A stretch of DNA of 64,000 nt from Penium margaritaceum (lineage: Eukaryota > Streptophyta > Zygnematophyceae > Desmidiales > Peniaceae): the NCBI GenBank assembly GCA_023375785.1, contig SZWC01001168.1, positions 187,563 to 251,562 on the forward strand, given 5' to 3'. Below the pieces are notes generated by a model that made no database searches, was not told where the DNA came from, and was given only the letters and a program-made list of their open reading frames with translations. Both the position numbers and the translations under genes were made by a program. Shown one piece after another: positions 31,879 to 43,435 of the stretch (within the stretch, counting starts at the first letter, position 1; each line of letters starts with the position of its first letter).

Positions 31879-34456
31879 TATCACACATATGGTAGTAGAC
31901 ACTATCACACGTATCATAGTAGACACTATCACACGTATGGTAGTAGACACTACCACACCTATGGTAGTAGACACTATCACACGTATGGTAGTAGATACTA
32001 TCACACGTATGGTGGTAGACACTATCACACATAAGGTAGTCGACACTATCACACGTATGGTGGTAGACTCTATCACACATATGGTAGTAGACACATTCAC
32101 ATTTATCATAGGAGACACTTTCGCACATATGGTAGTAGATACTATCACACGTATGGTAGTAGACACTATCACACGTATGGTAATAGACACTATCACACGT
32201 TTGTTAGTAGACACTATCATACGTATGGTGTAGACATTATCACAAGTATGTTTGGAGACACTATCACACATATGGTGTTAGACACTATCACACCTATGGT
32301 GGTAGACACTATCACACGTATGGTAGTAGACACTATCACACGTATGGTAGTAGACACTATCACACGTATTGTGGTAGACACTATCACACGCATGGTCGTA
32401 GACACTATCACACGTATGGTTGTAAACACTATCACACGTATGGTGGTAGACACTATCATACGTATGGTAGTAGACACTATCACACGTATGGTAGTAGACA
32501 CTATCACACGTATGGTGGTAGACACTATGGCACATATGGTAGTGGACACTATCACATTCATGGTAGTAGACACTATCACACGTATGGTGGTAGACACTAT
32601 GACACGTATGGTAGTAGACACTATCACACATATGGTGCTAAACACTATCACACGTATGGTGGTAGACACTATCACACGTATGGTGGTAGACACTTTCAAA
32701 CGCATGGTGGTAGACACTATCACACGTATGGTGGTAGACACTATCACATGTATGGTAGTAGACACTATCACACGTATGGTAGTAGAAACTATCACACGTA
32801 TGGTAGAAACCATCACACGTATGGTTGTAGACACTATCACATGTATGGTAGTAGAAACTATCGCACATATGGCAGTAGACACTATGACACGTATGGTAGT
32901 AGACGCTATCACACGTATGGTGGTAGACACTATCACACGTATGGTGGTACACATTATCACACGTATGGTAGTAGACACTATCACACGCATGGTAGTAGAC
33001 ACTATCACGCGAATGGTGGTAGACACTATCATACGTATAGTAGTAGACACTGTCACATGTATGGTAGAAGAAACTATCACACGTATGGTGGTAGACACTA
33101 TCACATGTATGGTAGTAGACATTATCACACGTATGGTAGTAGACACTATCATACGTATACTGGTAGACACTATCACACGTATGGTATAGAGACTATGACA
33201 CATATGGAAGTAGACACTATCACATGTATGGTAGTAGACACTATCACATGTATGGAAGAGGACACTATCACACGTATGGTAGTAGACACTATCACACGTA
33301 TGGTAGTAGACACTATCACACGTATGGTAGTGGACACTATCACACATATGGTAGTAGACACTATCATACGTATGGTAGTAGACACTATCACACATATGGT
33401 GGTAGACACTATCACACATATGATTGTAGACACTATCACACGTATGGTAGTAGACACGATCACAGGTATGGTGGTAGACACTATCACACGTATGGTTGTA
33501 GACACTATCACACGTATGGTGGTAGACACTATCACACTTATGGATGTAGACACTATCACACATATGGTACTAGACACTATCACACGTATGGTAGTAGACA
33601 CTATCACACGTATGGTGGTAGACACTAGGACACATATGGAAGTAGACACAATCACACGTATGGTGGTAGACACTATCACACAAAGGGGAGTAGACTCTTT
33701 CACACGTATGGTGGTAGACACTATCATACGTATGGTAGTGGACACTATTACATTTATGTTAGTATACACTATCACACGTATGATGGTAGATGCTATCACA
33801 CGTATGGTGGTAGACACTATCACACATATTGTGGTAGACACTATCCCACGTATGGTAGTGGACACTATCACACGTATGGTAGTGGACACTATCACACGTA
33901 TGGTAGTAGACACTTTTGCATGTATGGTAGTAGACACTATCACATGAATGGTGGTAGACACTATCATACGTATGGTAGTAGACACTATCACATGTATGGT
34001 AGTAGAAACTATCACATGTATGGCGGTAGATACTATCACACGTATCGTAGTAGAAACTATCACACGTATGTTAGTAGACACTCTCACACGTATGGTAGTA
34101 GACTCTATCACACGTATGGTAGTATACATTTTTGCACGTATGGTAGTAGATAGTATCACATGAATGGTGGTAGACACTATCATACATATGGTAGTACATA
34201 CTATCACATGTATGGTAGTAGAAACTATCAGACGTATGGTGGTAGATACTATCATACGTATGGTAGTAGACACTATCACACGTATGGTAGTAGATACTAT
34301 CACACGTATGGTGGTAGACACTATCACACGTATGGTAGTAGACACTATCACACGTATGGTAGTAGACACTATTACACGTATGGAAGTAGACACTATCACA
34401 CGTATGGTAGAAGACACTATCACACGTATGGTAGCAGATACTATCACACGTATGGT
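31879..34456. repeat. 24-bp minisatellite, about 107 copies
   Basis: 2578 bp of head-to-tail units with core CACGTATGGTAGTAGACAC plus TATCA. Common variants: ACACATATGG, GGTGGTAGAC, GTAGAAAC, CATGTATGG. A few units are 1-3 bp short (near 32228, 32805, 33183). Because 24 is a multiple of 3, two frames per strand stay open and give long octapeptide-repeat ORFs up to 448 codons, which are not genes. The left edge is in a family-1 fragment, the right edge in the family-2 LTR. Confidence 0.97.
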
Positions 34457-35504
34457 TAGCTACACATACAGACAAAGCATGCACTGCTTTATGGAGTATG
34501 TCCCCTTGGTCTGTTTTGAGGTGGGCCAGGAATGCACTGCCCATAATGGATATGTTCCCTGTGGCTCATCATAGGAACCATACCTTTTTGGCTTGGTTGA
34601 ATATCTGCTAGAGTCTCAAACGAGAGGTCGCGGGCTCAAAGTTTGCGATGGCCGCAATTTTTTTTGTGGCCCAAACTGGGACAGGAAGCTTCTAGGAAGC
34701 TTACTACAGCCTACCTTAAGGATGACACTTGGCGGTCTAAGAACGTGCCAAGTAGGACTGTTGCTTGAGGTTGGCTCCAGTGGAGCCACTACAAGCAGAA
34801 TCTTTAGCAAAGCTCTGCATGTAGAAAAGCCTGTACCTTGCATGCATCCATTTACAGTTCTTGCCTTTGAGACTCCTCACAGAGTGTCCAACCAAAGGTA
34901 GACACTAAAGACCAACATGCGGACTTCGTGAGGTTGCAAACCAAATGAACCTAAAGTGTGAATCCCTCGTTTGAGGGTGATATGTTATCTTGGTTGCAAT
35001 ACCAAGAGCGGTTAGCGGCCTCCCATGTTGGGACCCGTTTCCTAGACCGTTGCTATCTGGCGCATTGGCAAAGGGTTATGAGTCCACACGTTTTGTTCTA
35101 AGGGACGCTTCCAAGACCGACTAGCGCGTGGTCTTGTAGGGCGCATAGGTACAACAGGGACACAAAGATTGGAAGGCTCCAGTCTGCTCCATCAGCTCCA
35201 TTGGCTTCGTCAGGTAGGATGCACGCACGTGGCAGACTAGGGGACGACGAACAGCTCTCTCCATGTTGGACAAGACCCTTGAGCCCCATCGGGATTAAGC
35301 TCTACCCCTTTTTTAGAAGGTGGTATGACCTCGAGTCCGTTCTCTCACAACGGCACCATCGCCTTAGGCGATCATTGGCAGGAGGGGTATGCAACGGAAC
35401 TAACTGCACCTTTGACAATGGTCGCAGTCAGCAGCCTCATCAGCCTCATCGACCTCAATAAAGCAGAGTAGCAGCGAAGCAGAGAAGACAAGCAAATGCA
35501 AGAA
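34457..35504 (+). repeat. 5' LTR (headless) and leader of element H
   Basis: Closely matches 26615-27664 of G. Holds the ~29-nt motif (34477-34505), the tRNA-like module (34589-34656) and the hairpin (34988-35007). The LTR/leader boundary is not resolved. Confidence 0.75.
34589..34656 (+). other. tRNA-like module in the LTR of H
   Basis: Same layout as in G but more decayed: A-box-like TGGCTTGGTTGA is unchanged, while the B-box region reads GGCTCAAAGTT and the stem is partly lost. Confidence 0.4.
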
Positions 35505-36284
35505 ATGGAAGATCTGACTGAAGCTCACCTAGAGGTGGCTATGTCCAAATTCACGGGGACACTTTTTCCCTTGTGGAAATGGCAGTTTGAGATTGTCATG
35601 AACGTGCGTGGCTACCTCGACATCCTTAAAGGGACCAAAACAGCACCCGCCGATGCCACGGTGACGACGGATGCGGCTAACCTTGCAGGATGGACGATAA
35701 AGAACAACATGGCTCTCGCCATTCTTGTGACGTCCATCAACGAGACTCAACACTCCCACATCACAGGTTGCACATTGGCTACCGAGGCCTACGCAAAACT
35801 CGCACGCGTGCATCAATCAAACGTCCTAGCAAACGGACTCTTCATCTTCCAAAGGTTGATGCTAATGAGGCTGAGTAAAGGAGAATTGATACCCGCATTT
35901 TTGCAGTTGTTCCACAACGTGCTGCAAGAGGTCCAGCAAATAGAATGGAATCTTGACTCCAATGTGCATGCCATGATCCTTCTAATGGCGCTACCGGAAA
36001 GCGGGGGGTCCTTGATCACAGTATTTGGGAGTTGGAAGGAGGCATATCTGACGTACAAGGCTATCGCCGAACACGTCCGTAACGAGTCCATGCGACGCAG
36101 TGGCAGTGAGGAAACATTTCAGCCTATGCCTCTCGCTTCGGTGGACAAGGTGCAAGCTCTCGCTCCAGTCAAGGCAACATCGGAAGCGGTGGCGGTGGAG
36201 GGAAAGGCAATGGTGGCGGGAAAAATTCCAAGAAGCCCGGCAACTGTCACAATTGTGGCAAGGCTGGGCTATGGACTGCCGTAG
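35505..36284 (+). pseudogene. gag of element H (UBN2-like)
   Basis: ATG 35505 aligns with the G start; an ATG nine bases upstream is in frame. 260 codons open, same motifs as G (WKWQFEIVMNVRGYLDILKG; ILVTSINETQHSHI). The knuckle begins CHNCGKAG near 36252 and shows the same 7-bp loss as G, so the last knuckle residues are out of frame. Confidence 0.85.
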
Positions 36285-39200
36285 TCCAAAGAAAGAAGGT
36301 GGGAACAAAGGTGGAAAGGAGAAGAAGGAGCTCACCAACATGATGGCTAGGGGGCCCATGAAGGGCACAGCAATTCTTAGACCCCGGGCATTCGCCCTTG
36401 ACTTGGGCACCAACAACCACGCATCAAAAGAGAAGGGTTGATTTGTCTCCATGGCTGAATCTGTCATGCGGATCAAGTGTGCAAACGGCAGCATCGTCCA
36501 AGCCATACGCGAAGGGAACAAGGTGATCACGTTCAATGTGAATGGTGCGGAGAAGGCGGTCAACCTTCAAAAGGTGGTGTACATGCCCTCCTTTGCAGCC
36601 AACTTGTCGTCCGTCTCACAAATCACCGACAACATGACGGTGGTGTTCACCAACAAGGAAGCGATGGCCCTAAAAAATGAGGACATCCAGATTTTGTACA
36701 CCAAAGACGACCTCATGCTTCAAGTTCCAAGAGTCGACGGCCTCTACGTGCTTCAAACCAAAGTCACCAAGGCGTCGGATGAGGGACTTGCATGTTCCAC
36801 CAAGACAGTGGCACCGGAGCCAAAGGATGCACCACCGGCGACCGCTCAGCCGCCACATCAACCAAGGACAGTGACGTTGAGCTGTGGCACCGGCGATTTG
36901 GCCATGTGCCCAACAGCATGCTGCAAAAGATGCGGGAGCGAGAGGTAGTCCGCGTAATGGAAGGGTGCACCATGAAGCATGGCGGAGGGTGTGCATTGTG
37001 TGAACCATGCCTCTAAGCGAAGGCAAAGTAGAAGCCGTTTGGGAGAGGAGGTCAACGAGCGAAGCACGTCTTGGAACTGATACAAAGTGACGTGTGTGGA
37101 ACCTTCCGGACATCGTCTAACGGAGGAAGCAAGTACTTCCTGACCTTCATTGATGACCCCACCCGCAAGTTGTGGATCTACTTCCTCAAAACAAAAGGAG
37201 AGGTCAAGGAGAAGCTCCTCGAGTTTGTCGCCATGGTGGAGCAGCAAACGTCATAGAAGGTGAAGACGTTACAAAGTGACAACAGAGATGAGTACGAGGC
37301 ATGCAAGCCTTTGCTCAAGCATCATGGCATCCGCCACGAGCAAACCACTCCTTACAACCCCCAGAGCAACAACGTTGCCGAGAGGATGAACGAGATACTA
37401 CTCGGCATGCTGCGAAGCATGCTTTTGAACGCCAAGTTCCCACCTCGCTTTTGGACAGAAGCAGCAACAACGACCTGCTACCTCTTGAATCTCACACTAG
37501 CAACCGCCTTGCGGAAGCGTGGAAAGGAGCAGGACAAGCAACTGAAGACCCCACATGAAGCATGGTCGGGAAAGAAACCCAACGCATCTCATCTGAAGGT
37601 GTTCGGGTCAACTGCACGGGTGAAGATCCAGAGGAGAGAAGGTGGAGGCAAGCTTGACGCACGTTCAAGGAAGTGCGTCATGGTTGGGTACGACACGTCA
37701 CACAAAGCCTATCAGCTTTGGGACCATGCAGCAGGCAACCTTGTGAGGAGCCGCGACATCGTGTTCGACGAACGCACCCTTGGAAAGGGAGAGCTACTCG
37801 ACCCGACCCTCGCTCCCAAAGCAGGAGAGTGGATAGTGTTGCTTGAGTCCGGAGACCAAGCACCCGACAACTGGCTCGCTTTGCCAGCAAGTGGTGGAAG
37901 TGGGAGAGCAGCTATGGAGGATGACGCAACATCTGACATGGACGTGGATACCGAGGCGTCCGGAGCATCCGCATCTGACTTGGAGTCTGACGACTCTTCT
38001 GATGACGACGACGACAAATCACTACCTGTGGAAGCACTAGCACCAAAGGAAGAAGTCGCCTCGCTACCCCGGCACAGTTTGCGACCAACGAAAGCACCTT
38101 TGTGATATGAGGATGATTGGACCGGCCTTAGCTAGTTGTGCATCGCTCAAGGAGAGCCATCCACAGTGGCGAAGGTGATGAATGGCCCAGATGCGGCCAA
38201 GTGGAAGGTGGCAGTGGATAGCGAGTTCGCGTCCATTGCCCAGAACGGCACTTGTGTGCTAGTGGATAGACCCAACAAGGCCCACGTGGTGGGATCCAAG
38301 TGGGTCCTCCGAGTGAAGAAGAAGCAAGACGGCAGCATCGACAAGTTCAAGGCAAGGGTAGTGGCTAAGGGGTTCTCTCAACGCCTAGGCTCCAAGTACG
38401 TTGAGACGTTCGCGCCCGTCGTGACCTTTGCCTCCATCTGCTCTCTCCTGGCATTGCAGCCGAAAAGAAATTGGAGATACACCAGATGGACGTCAGGATA
38501 GCTTTCCTTTATGGGAAGCGTGACAAGGAAGTGCTGATGGAGGTACCCGAAGGAGTCAAGGCTCCCAAGGGCAAGGTCTGCAAGTTGGTGAAAGCGCTCT
38601 ACAGGCTGAAACAGGCCCCAAGGATGTGGTACAAAGATATGGGCGGTTTCATGACCGGCCTCTCCTTCGAGCATTGCGAGAATGACCCGAGCATGTACGT
38701 GCGCGATGATGGGAGAGGGCTGATGCTGGTTGCGTTATACGTGGATGATTTGATCATCTGCTCGTCTTCGGTCGAGCTGTAGGATGAGCTGAAGTCTGAC
38801 CTCAATAAAAGGTTCAAGATGGACATGGGTCCTCTCCAGTACTACCTCGGGATTGCCATCCACCGCAACCGAGTAGCAGGCACCATCAAACTCAACCAAC
38901 CCAAATACATTGGTGAGGTACTGAAGCGCTACTACATGGAAGACTGCAAACCTCTCAACACCCCAATGACGTCCGATACAAAGCTGAAGGCCTCAATGTC
39001 GCCAAGAAACGAATCAGAATAAAGGGAGATGCAAAAGATCCCCTACCAGTCCGCCGTGGGCAGCATCATGTATGCCATGGTAGGGACTCGTCCGGACATC
39101 TGCTATGCTATGGGACAAGTGAGCAGATTTGTGGCCAATCCTAGGCCACAACATTGGGAGGCAGTTAAGCGCATCTTGCGCTACCTGTAGAAGACACGTC

Positions 39201-39570
39201 ACATGGGCCTCGTCCTTGGAGGCCAAGAAGGAACGGACCCCTTTCACCTGAAGTGCTATACCGAGGAGATATCGACGACAATAAATTCACCTTTGGATAC
39301 TTGTGCATCTTGAATAGCGCTGCCATCTCATGGGCTAGCAGGAAGTAGGATTATGTTTCCGTATACACGGTTGAGGCAGAGTACGTTGCTCTGTTTGAGT
39401 TGTGTAAGGAGACTCAATGGCTGTGCAGCCTACTTGGCAAAATTATAGTGCCACAGAAGGACGCCACAGTCGTACACGTGGACAACATGAGTGCCATCTC
39501 GAAGGCTGAAGGCGAGATCATCTCCCGGCGAACAAAGCACATCGACATACGTAACCTGGTCATAAAGAAC
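36285..39570 (+). pseudogene. pol of element H, broken
   Basis: Protease motif is ALDLG (36400-36408), Ser lost. TAA at 37014-37016 as in G. Integrase keeps all three acidic residues: Asp 37089-37091, Asp 37278-37280, Glu 37380-37382; a TAG near 37255 interrupts it. RT has the same frameshift as G near 38458, then YVDD at 38738-38749. TAGs follow at 38780-38782 and 39188-39190. The RNase H end is readable (39400-39570). Confidence 0.86.
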
Positions 39571-40309
39571 TGTTGGATCTGGAGGAGAGAGGGAGCCTTG
39601 GAGCAGCGAGCATGTGGGACTGGAAGGGCATCACTTGTGCTGAAGAAGGGTTGTTGAATCCCTCAAAATAATGGAGTACATATAGAGTTAGAGCTTGGGC
39701 AAGTCAGCCCTCTCACAAGCCACACCACTTAGCCATGGAGGCTAAGGCTCACACACTAGAGTCCATAATCTCACACAAGGGAGGAAATCAGCCTAGCAAT
39801 CAGGCTGACCACTCACACACAACCTAGAGAGCTAGAGAATGCTGTCATGGCACACTCCTAGTAGTCACATAACCCAAAATCCCATGGAGAATTGCCATGT
39901 GTCCATGGCTAGCACACAAGGATCTTACCTGACCTACAAAAGTAAGGAGAGATACATTTTTCCTAGTCAGCACACTCTGACAAGGCAACCCAAGAATCTA
40001 GGACGTTTTTGGACATTTCTCCCATCAGGTCTTGACCCTGGATCTCTTGCCATTTTCTTTTCTCAGGCTAAGGCATGGAGCCATCGCCCATGGTCACCCG
40101 GATATCGGCGGTCGATGACCCCGGAAACTACGAAAATTCATATCTCCCAATCCGACCGTTGGATCGGCCTCAAACTTGGATCGTAGACATTTTGCCACCT
40201 GATCTTTCCCATGGTGAGGTTGGATTGACGATCGGAGCAGGCATCTGGTACTTTCCTGGAACTTGCTCCTGTGGACTTGAAACTGAGCCGGATGGCTCCT
40301 TTCCCAACA
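39571..40309 (-). repeat. Family-1 LTR inserted in element H
   Basis: 739 bp, TGTTGGATCTGGAGG to TTCCCAACA. Left flank AGAAC is the expected 5-bp target. On the right it abuts a family-1 protease fragment, not a PPT, so the element behind it is rearranged or misassembled. Confidence 0.9.
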
Positions 40310-40625
40310 CCCGGCCAACTCCTCTCCTGTTTCCTTATCAAGGATGTAGCCATACCCATCGTCAAAGACGACGCGTAGTCCTGTGTTAATGAGACAGGAC
40401 ACTGAGAGAAGGTTGAACGCATCATCAGGTACATACAGGATGCCATGGAAGACTCGGACTTCAATGCCACGCGGGGTCTACAACCACATCTCAACAATCC
40501 CAATCCCCTCAGCATACACCGCCCGATCATTAGCCGAAGCAATCGGACGAAAGAAAAGGAGAGCAATTGCGTTAACCACTCCTTGAGGTGGGTTAGGCTC
40601 TGGGTAAACCCGAAGTCCTTGTACC
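40310..40625 (-). mobile_element. Family-1 fragment: protease to GAG-pre-integrase
   Basis: Minus-strand text like 31570-31878, ending at CCTTGTACC before a single N. The protease motif reads DFG for DSG. Its place directly beside an LTR edge is unusual. Confidence 0.75.
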
Positions 40626-40626
40626 N
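40626..40626. other. Single-N contig join
   Basis: After the N the sequence restarts inside an LTR (40627-40883), repeating 40053-40309 nearly exactly. Likely two overlapping contig ends. Confidence 0.7.
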
Positions 40627-40902
40627 TTTTCTTTTCTCAGGCTAAGGCATGGAGCCATCGCCCATGGTCACCCGGATATCGGCGGTCGATGACCCCGGAA
40701 ACTACGAAAATTCATATCTCCCAATCCGACCGTTGGATCGGCCTCAAACTTGGACCGTAGACATTTTGCCACCTGATCTTTCTACTGATGAAGTTGGATT
40801 GACGATTGGAGTAGGCATATGGTACTTTCCTGGAACTTGCTCCTGTAGACCTCAAACTGGGTCGGATGGCTCCTTTCCCAACAATCTCCCACTTTGCCGC
40901 AG

Positions 40903-41604
40903 TCAGAGTGGGCCGAGTCCACATGCCTTCATACAAAAATGCTGTTTCTCACGGGTCACGCGCTTGGTGCAGAAATCAGTGACCTGCTTGCTGGTTGAAG
41001 TAAACTCCAACTTGATAGCACCCTCCAGCACCATATGCCTGATGAAGTGATATGTGATGTCAATGTGCTTGGTGCGTGCATGGTGCTCAGGATTCTTTGC
41101 GAGTGCGATTGCGCTCTGGTTGTCGATGCGCACAGGAACTCGAACTGTTGCCCTCCCATTCATCTCTGCCATGAGACGCTGAAGCCAAACTGCTTCCTTG
41201 GCTCCAAACCTGAGAGAGACGTACTCAGCTTCCGTGCTTGAGGTGGCCACGACCACTTGCCGCTTGCTGCACCAGCTGAAGGCCCCACCATTCATGAGGA
41301 ACACATGTCCCGAGATGGACTTACAGTCCTCAGGGTTTGAAGTCCAATCTGCGTGTGTGTAGCCGATGATGCTGTTGTCATTGCTGTTGAAGGTGATGCC
41401 AATGTTAATGGTTCCAACAAGGTAACGGAAGATCCGCTCCACTGCCTTCAGGTGCTCAGATACGGGGTTTGCCATGTGCTGGCTCACAGCGCTAACAGCT
41501 TGTGTAAGGTCCGGCCTGGTTGCCACCATCAGGTACATGAGGCTGCCGACGGTGCTCTGGTACTTCTGCCGTTCAGCTGCATCCGCTTCACCATTGAAGC
41601 TCAC
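40903..41604 (-). pseudogene. RNase H of element I (234-codon open frame)
   Basis: Reads MSFNGEADAAERQKYQS, then DLTQAVSAVSQHMANP, RIFRYLVGTINIGITF, HADWTSNPEDCKSISGHVFLMNGG and VRIDNQSAIALAKNPEHHARTKHIDITYHFIRHM. It would degrade RNA in RNA:DNA hybrids during reverse transcription. The frame is open only because it starts after TAG 41611-41613; it lacks RT in frame, so it is a pol remnant. Confidence 0.82.
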
Positions 41605-42880
41605 GAGATACTACCGCGTCTCCAGCGACGTGCCGATGGGTTTGGCCTCTGCCATGCCGAACCGCTGCAAGACATCCTTGATGTAACGGCTCTGCTACAG
41701 AGAGAGAGAGCGTGATTTGCGCTCACGCGTGATCTGGATTCTGAGAAAGTATGACGCCTCCCCGAGATCAGACATCTAGAAGCGCTCCTGCATGGCTTCC
41801 TTGAACTCCTGTAGTGCAGACATGCTGTTGGAAAGGAGGAGCATGTCATCCACATAAACGATGATGATGAGCACCTCATGACCATGCTGCCAGCGATAGA
41901 CGCTATAGTCACACTCAATGCGCTCAAACCCCATGCACTACAACGCCGCATCCAACTTCTGGTTCCAAGCACGCGACGCGTGCTTGAGGCCGTACAGCGA
42001 CTTCAGCAGCTTGCAAACCAGGTGCTCCTGTCCATCCATGACGAACCCCTCCGGCTGCTCCATGTAAATCTCCTCCTCCAGGTCACCGTTCAGGAACTCC
42101 GTCTTGACGTCCATGTGGTGGACCTCAAAATCCTCTGCTGCTGCATAGGAAAGGAGTGTACGCACAAAGGCAAACTTTGCAACAATAGCAAAGGTTTCCG
42201 TGTAGTGGATGCCTTCCTGCTACGAGTAGCCCTTGGCGACCAGCCTTGCCTTGTACTTTTCCAGGTTGCCATGTGCTCCCTGCTTCTTCTTAAACACCCA
42301 CTTGCATTTGATCACCTTACGTCCAGGTGGACACTCAGTCAGCTCCCACGTACCGTTGTCGAGCTGCGACTGTGTCTTCTGCTACACAGGTTGCGTCCAA
42401 TCTGCTGCATCTGGTGCCGCCATGGGCTCCTTGTATGACGACGGCTCATCAGAGTCTGTTGCAACTGCGACGTTCATCTGGTCTGGTTTTTGGAGCATCC
42501 AGAAATGCCCACGCTCACCAGGCTTGTAGCGCACCCTGAGAGGGTACCTCCGACATGGTGCTGGAGCGTTAGCAGGCGGCAAACGCGGTGCTGCCTACAC
42601 AACCTCTCCTATTGATGGTGGTGCATCTTCTTCCTCTGCTTCTGCCGATGACGCCATTGTATCTTCTGCATCAGACATGAGAGAATAGACTGGTTCCCCC
42701 ACTGTCACAGTAGAGGAAGGATCAGGAGAGACTGGGTCATGAAGGATATCTGCTCCCACTGCCTCGTCAGCTGCTGCTTCTGCTGCCTCTTCACAGACAA
42801 TGTTGGTGCTGATGACGTTGCTCTCGTTGAAGTTGACATCCCTGGAGATGATGACGTGGCTTGTATCCCTCTCATATAGA
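41605..42880 (-). pseudogene. RT and integrase C-terminus of element I
   Basis: RT palm YVDD at 41845-41856 on the minus strand; YGLKHASRAWNQKLDAAL lies upstream. TAGs at 41776-41778, 41938-41940 and one near 42222 occupy codons that are Gln in J or Q/Y in relatives. The integrase-RT linker (PSSTVTVGEPVYSLMSDAEDT) is open over 42595-42880. Confidence 0.84.
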
Positions 42881-43435
42881 CAATTGACTACTGGATCTTC
42901 AAGTTGAAGAGATAAGCTTTCCAACGAGCTCAAGATTGCGAAGATCCAACGGTCGGATTGAAAGTTATGCTCAAAACGAGGTCGGCCAGGGCTACACTCT
43001 TCTCTATGAGTAAGACTGTCACCTTGTGATGACCATAACTCTCTTGTTTCTTTGTCAAATTTAAAAAGTAGTACATACGAATTGAAGTTTTTTTCCTAAC
43101 CTGTCCATTGGTGAAACAATATTTGCATTCCATCCGTACGTTTGGGAGAAACGCTGTTTACAAGCAAGCTCGTGTGAGCTGGAGTAGGAGCAGAAGCATA
43201 CCCTGTTTTTGAAAGGGCATATCTTTGAAAATCGCATGTTGATGACCCTGTTTTATCGGTCTATTTGAAAGGTTTTGAGATGAAATTTTGGGTGTAGGGC
43301 TTCGTTTTTCACAATCCCCTGTCTGCTGGCTTCTATAGTCCATTTTCTGTCAGACAAATTTCTGGCTGAAGCAGTAGCAGAAGCACGGGTAGCGCCGCCA
43401 TTCAAGGGCAGCGCTGAGCATCACCAAGGCTGAAA
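42881..43435 (+). other. Leader of element J, 5'-truncated
   Basis: Begins at the same leader position as C and contains GATCCAACGGTCGGATTG at 42943-42960. PBS and 5' LTR are missing. Confidence 0.75.

Larger units (their letters stand above)
34457..39570 (+). mobile_element. Element H: family-2 copia element, ends truncated
   Basis: Co-linear with G. The LTR starts about 45 bp in (TAGCTACACATACAGACAAAGC), its head replaced by the minisatellite. Gag and pol reach RNase H residues RRTKHIDIRNLVIKN, where a minus-strand family-1 LTR begins at 39571. Confidence 0.88.
40627..42880 (-). mobile_element. Element I: family-1 3' half with partial LTR
   Basis: Partial 3' LTR 40627-40883, PPT 40884-40898, then minus-strand RNase H, RT and the integrase C-terminal part. 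It stops in ERDTSHVIISRDV-region text at about 42880, where plus-strand leader of J begins at CAATTGA. Confidence 0.86.

Noticed and set aside
31879-34456. CRISPR-like array
   Set aside because: Units are contiguous with no unique spacers, and the setting is a eukaryotic retrotransposon cluster.
31783-34574. Long ORFs (up to 448 codons) with octapeptide repeats on both strands
   Set aside because: They come from the 24-bp repeat, whose length is a multiple of three; opposite strands and two frames are open at once, with no other coding signal.
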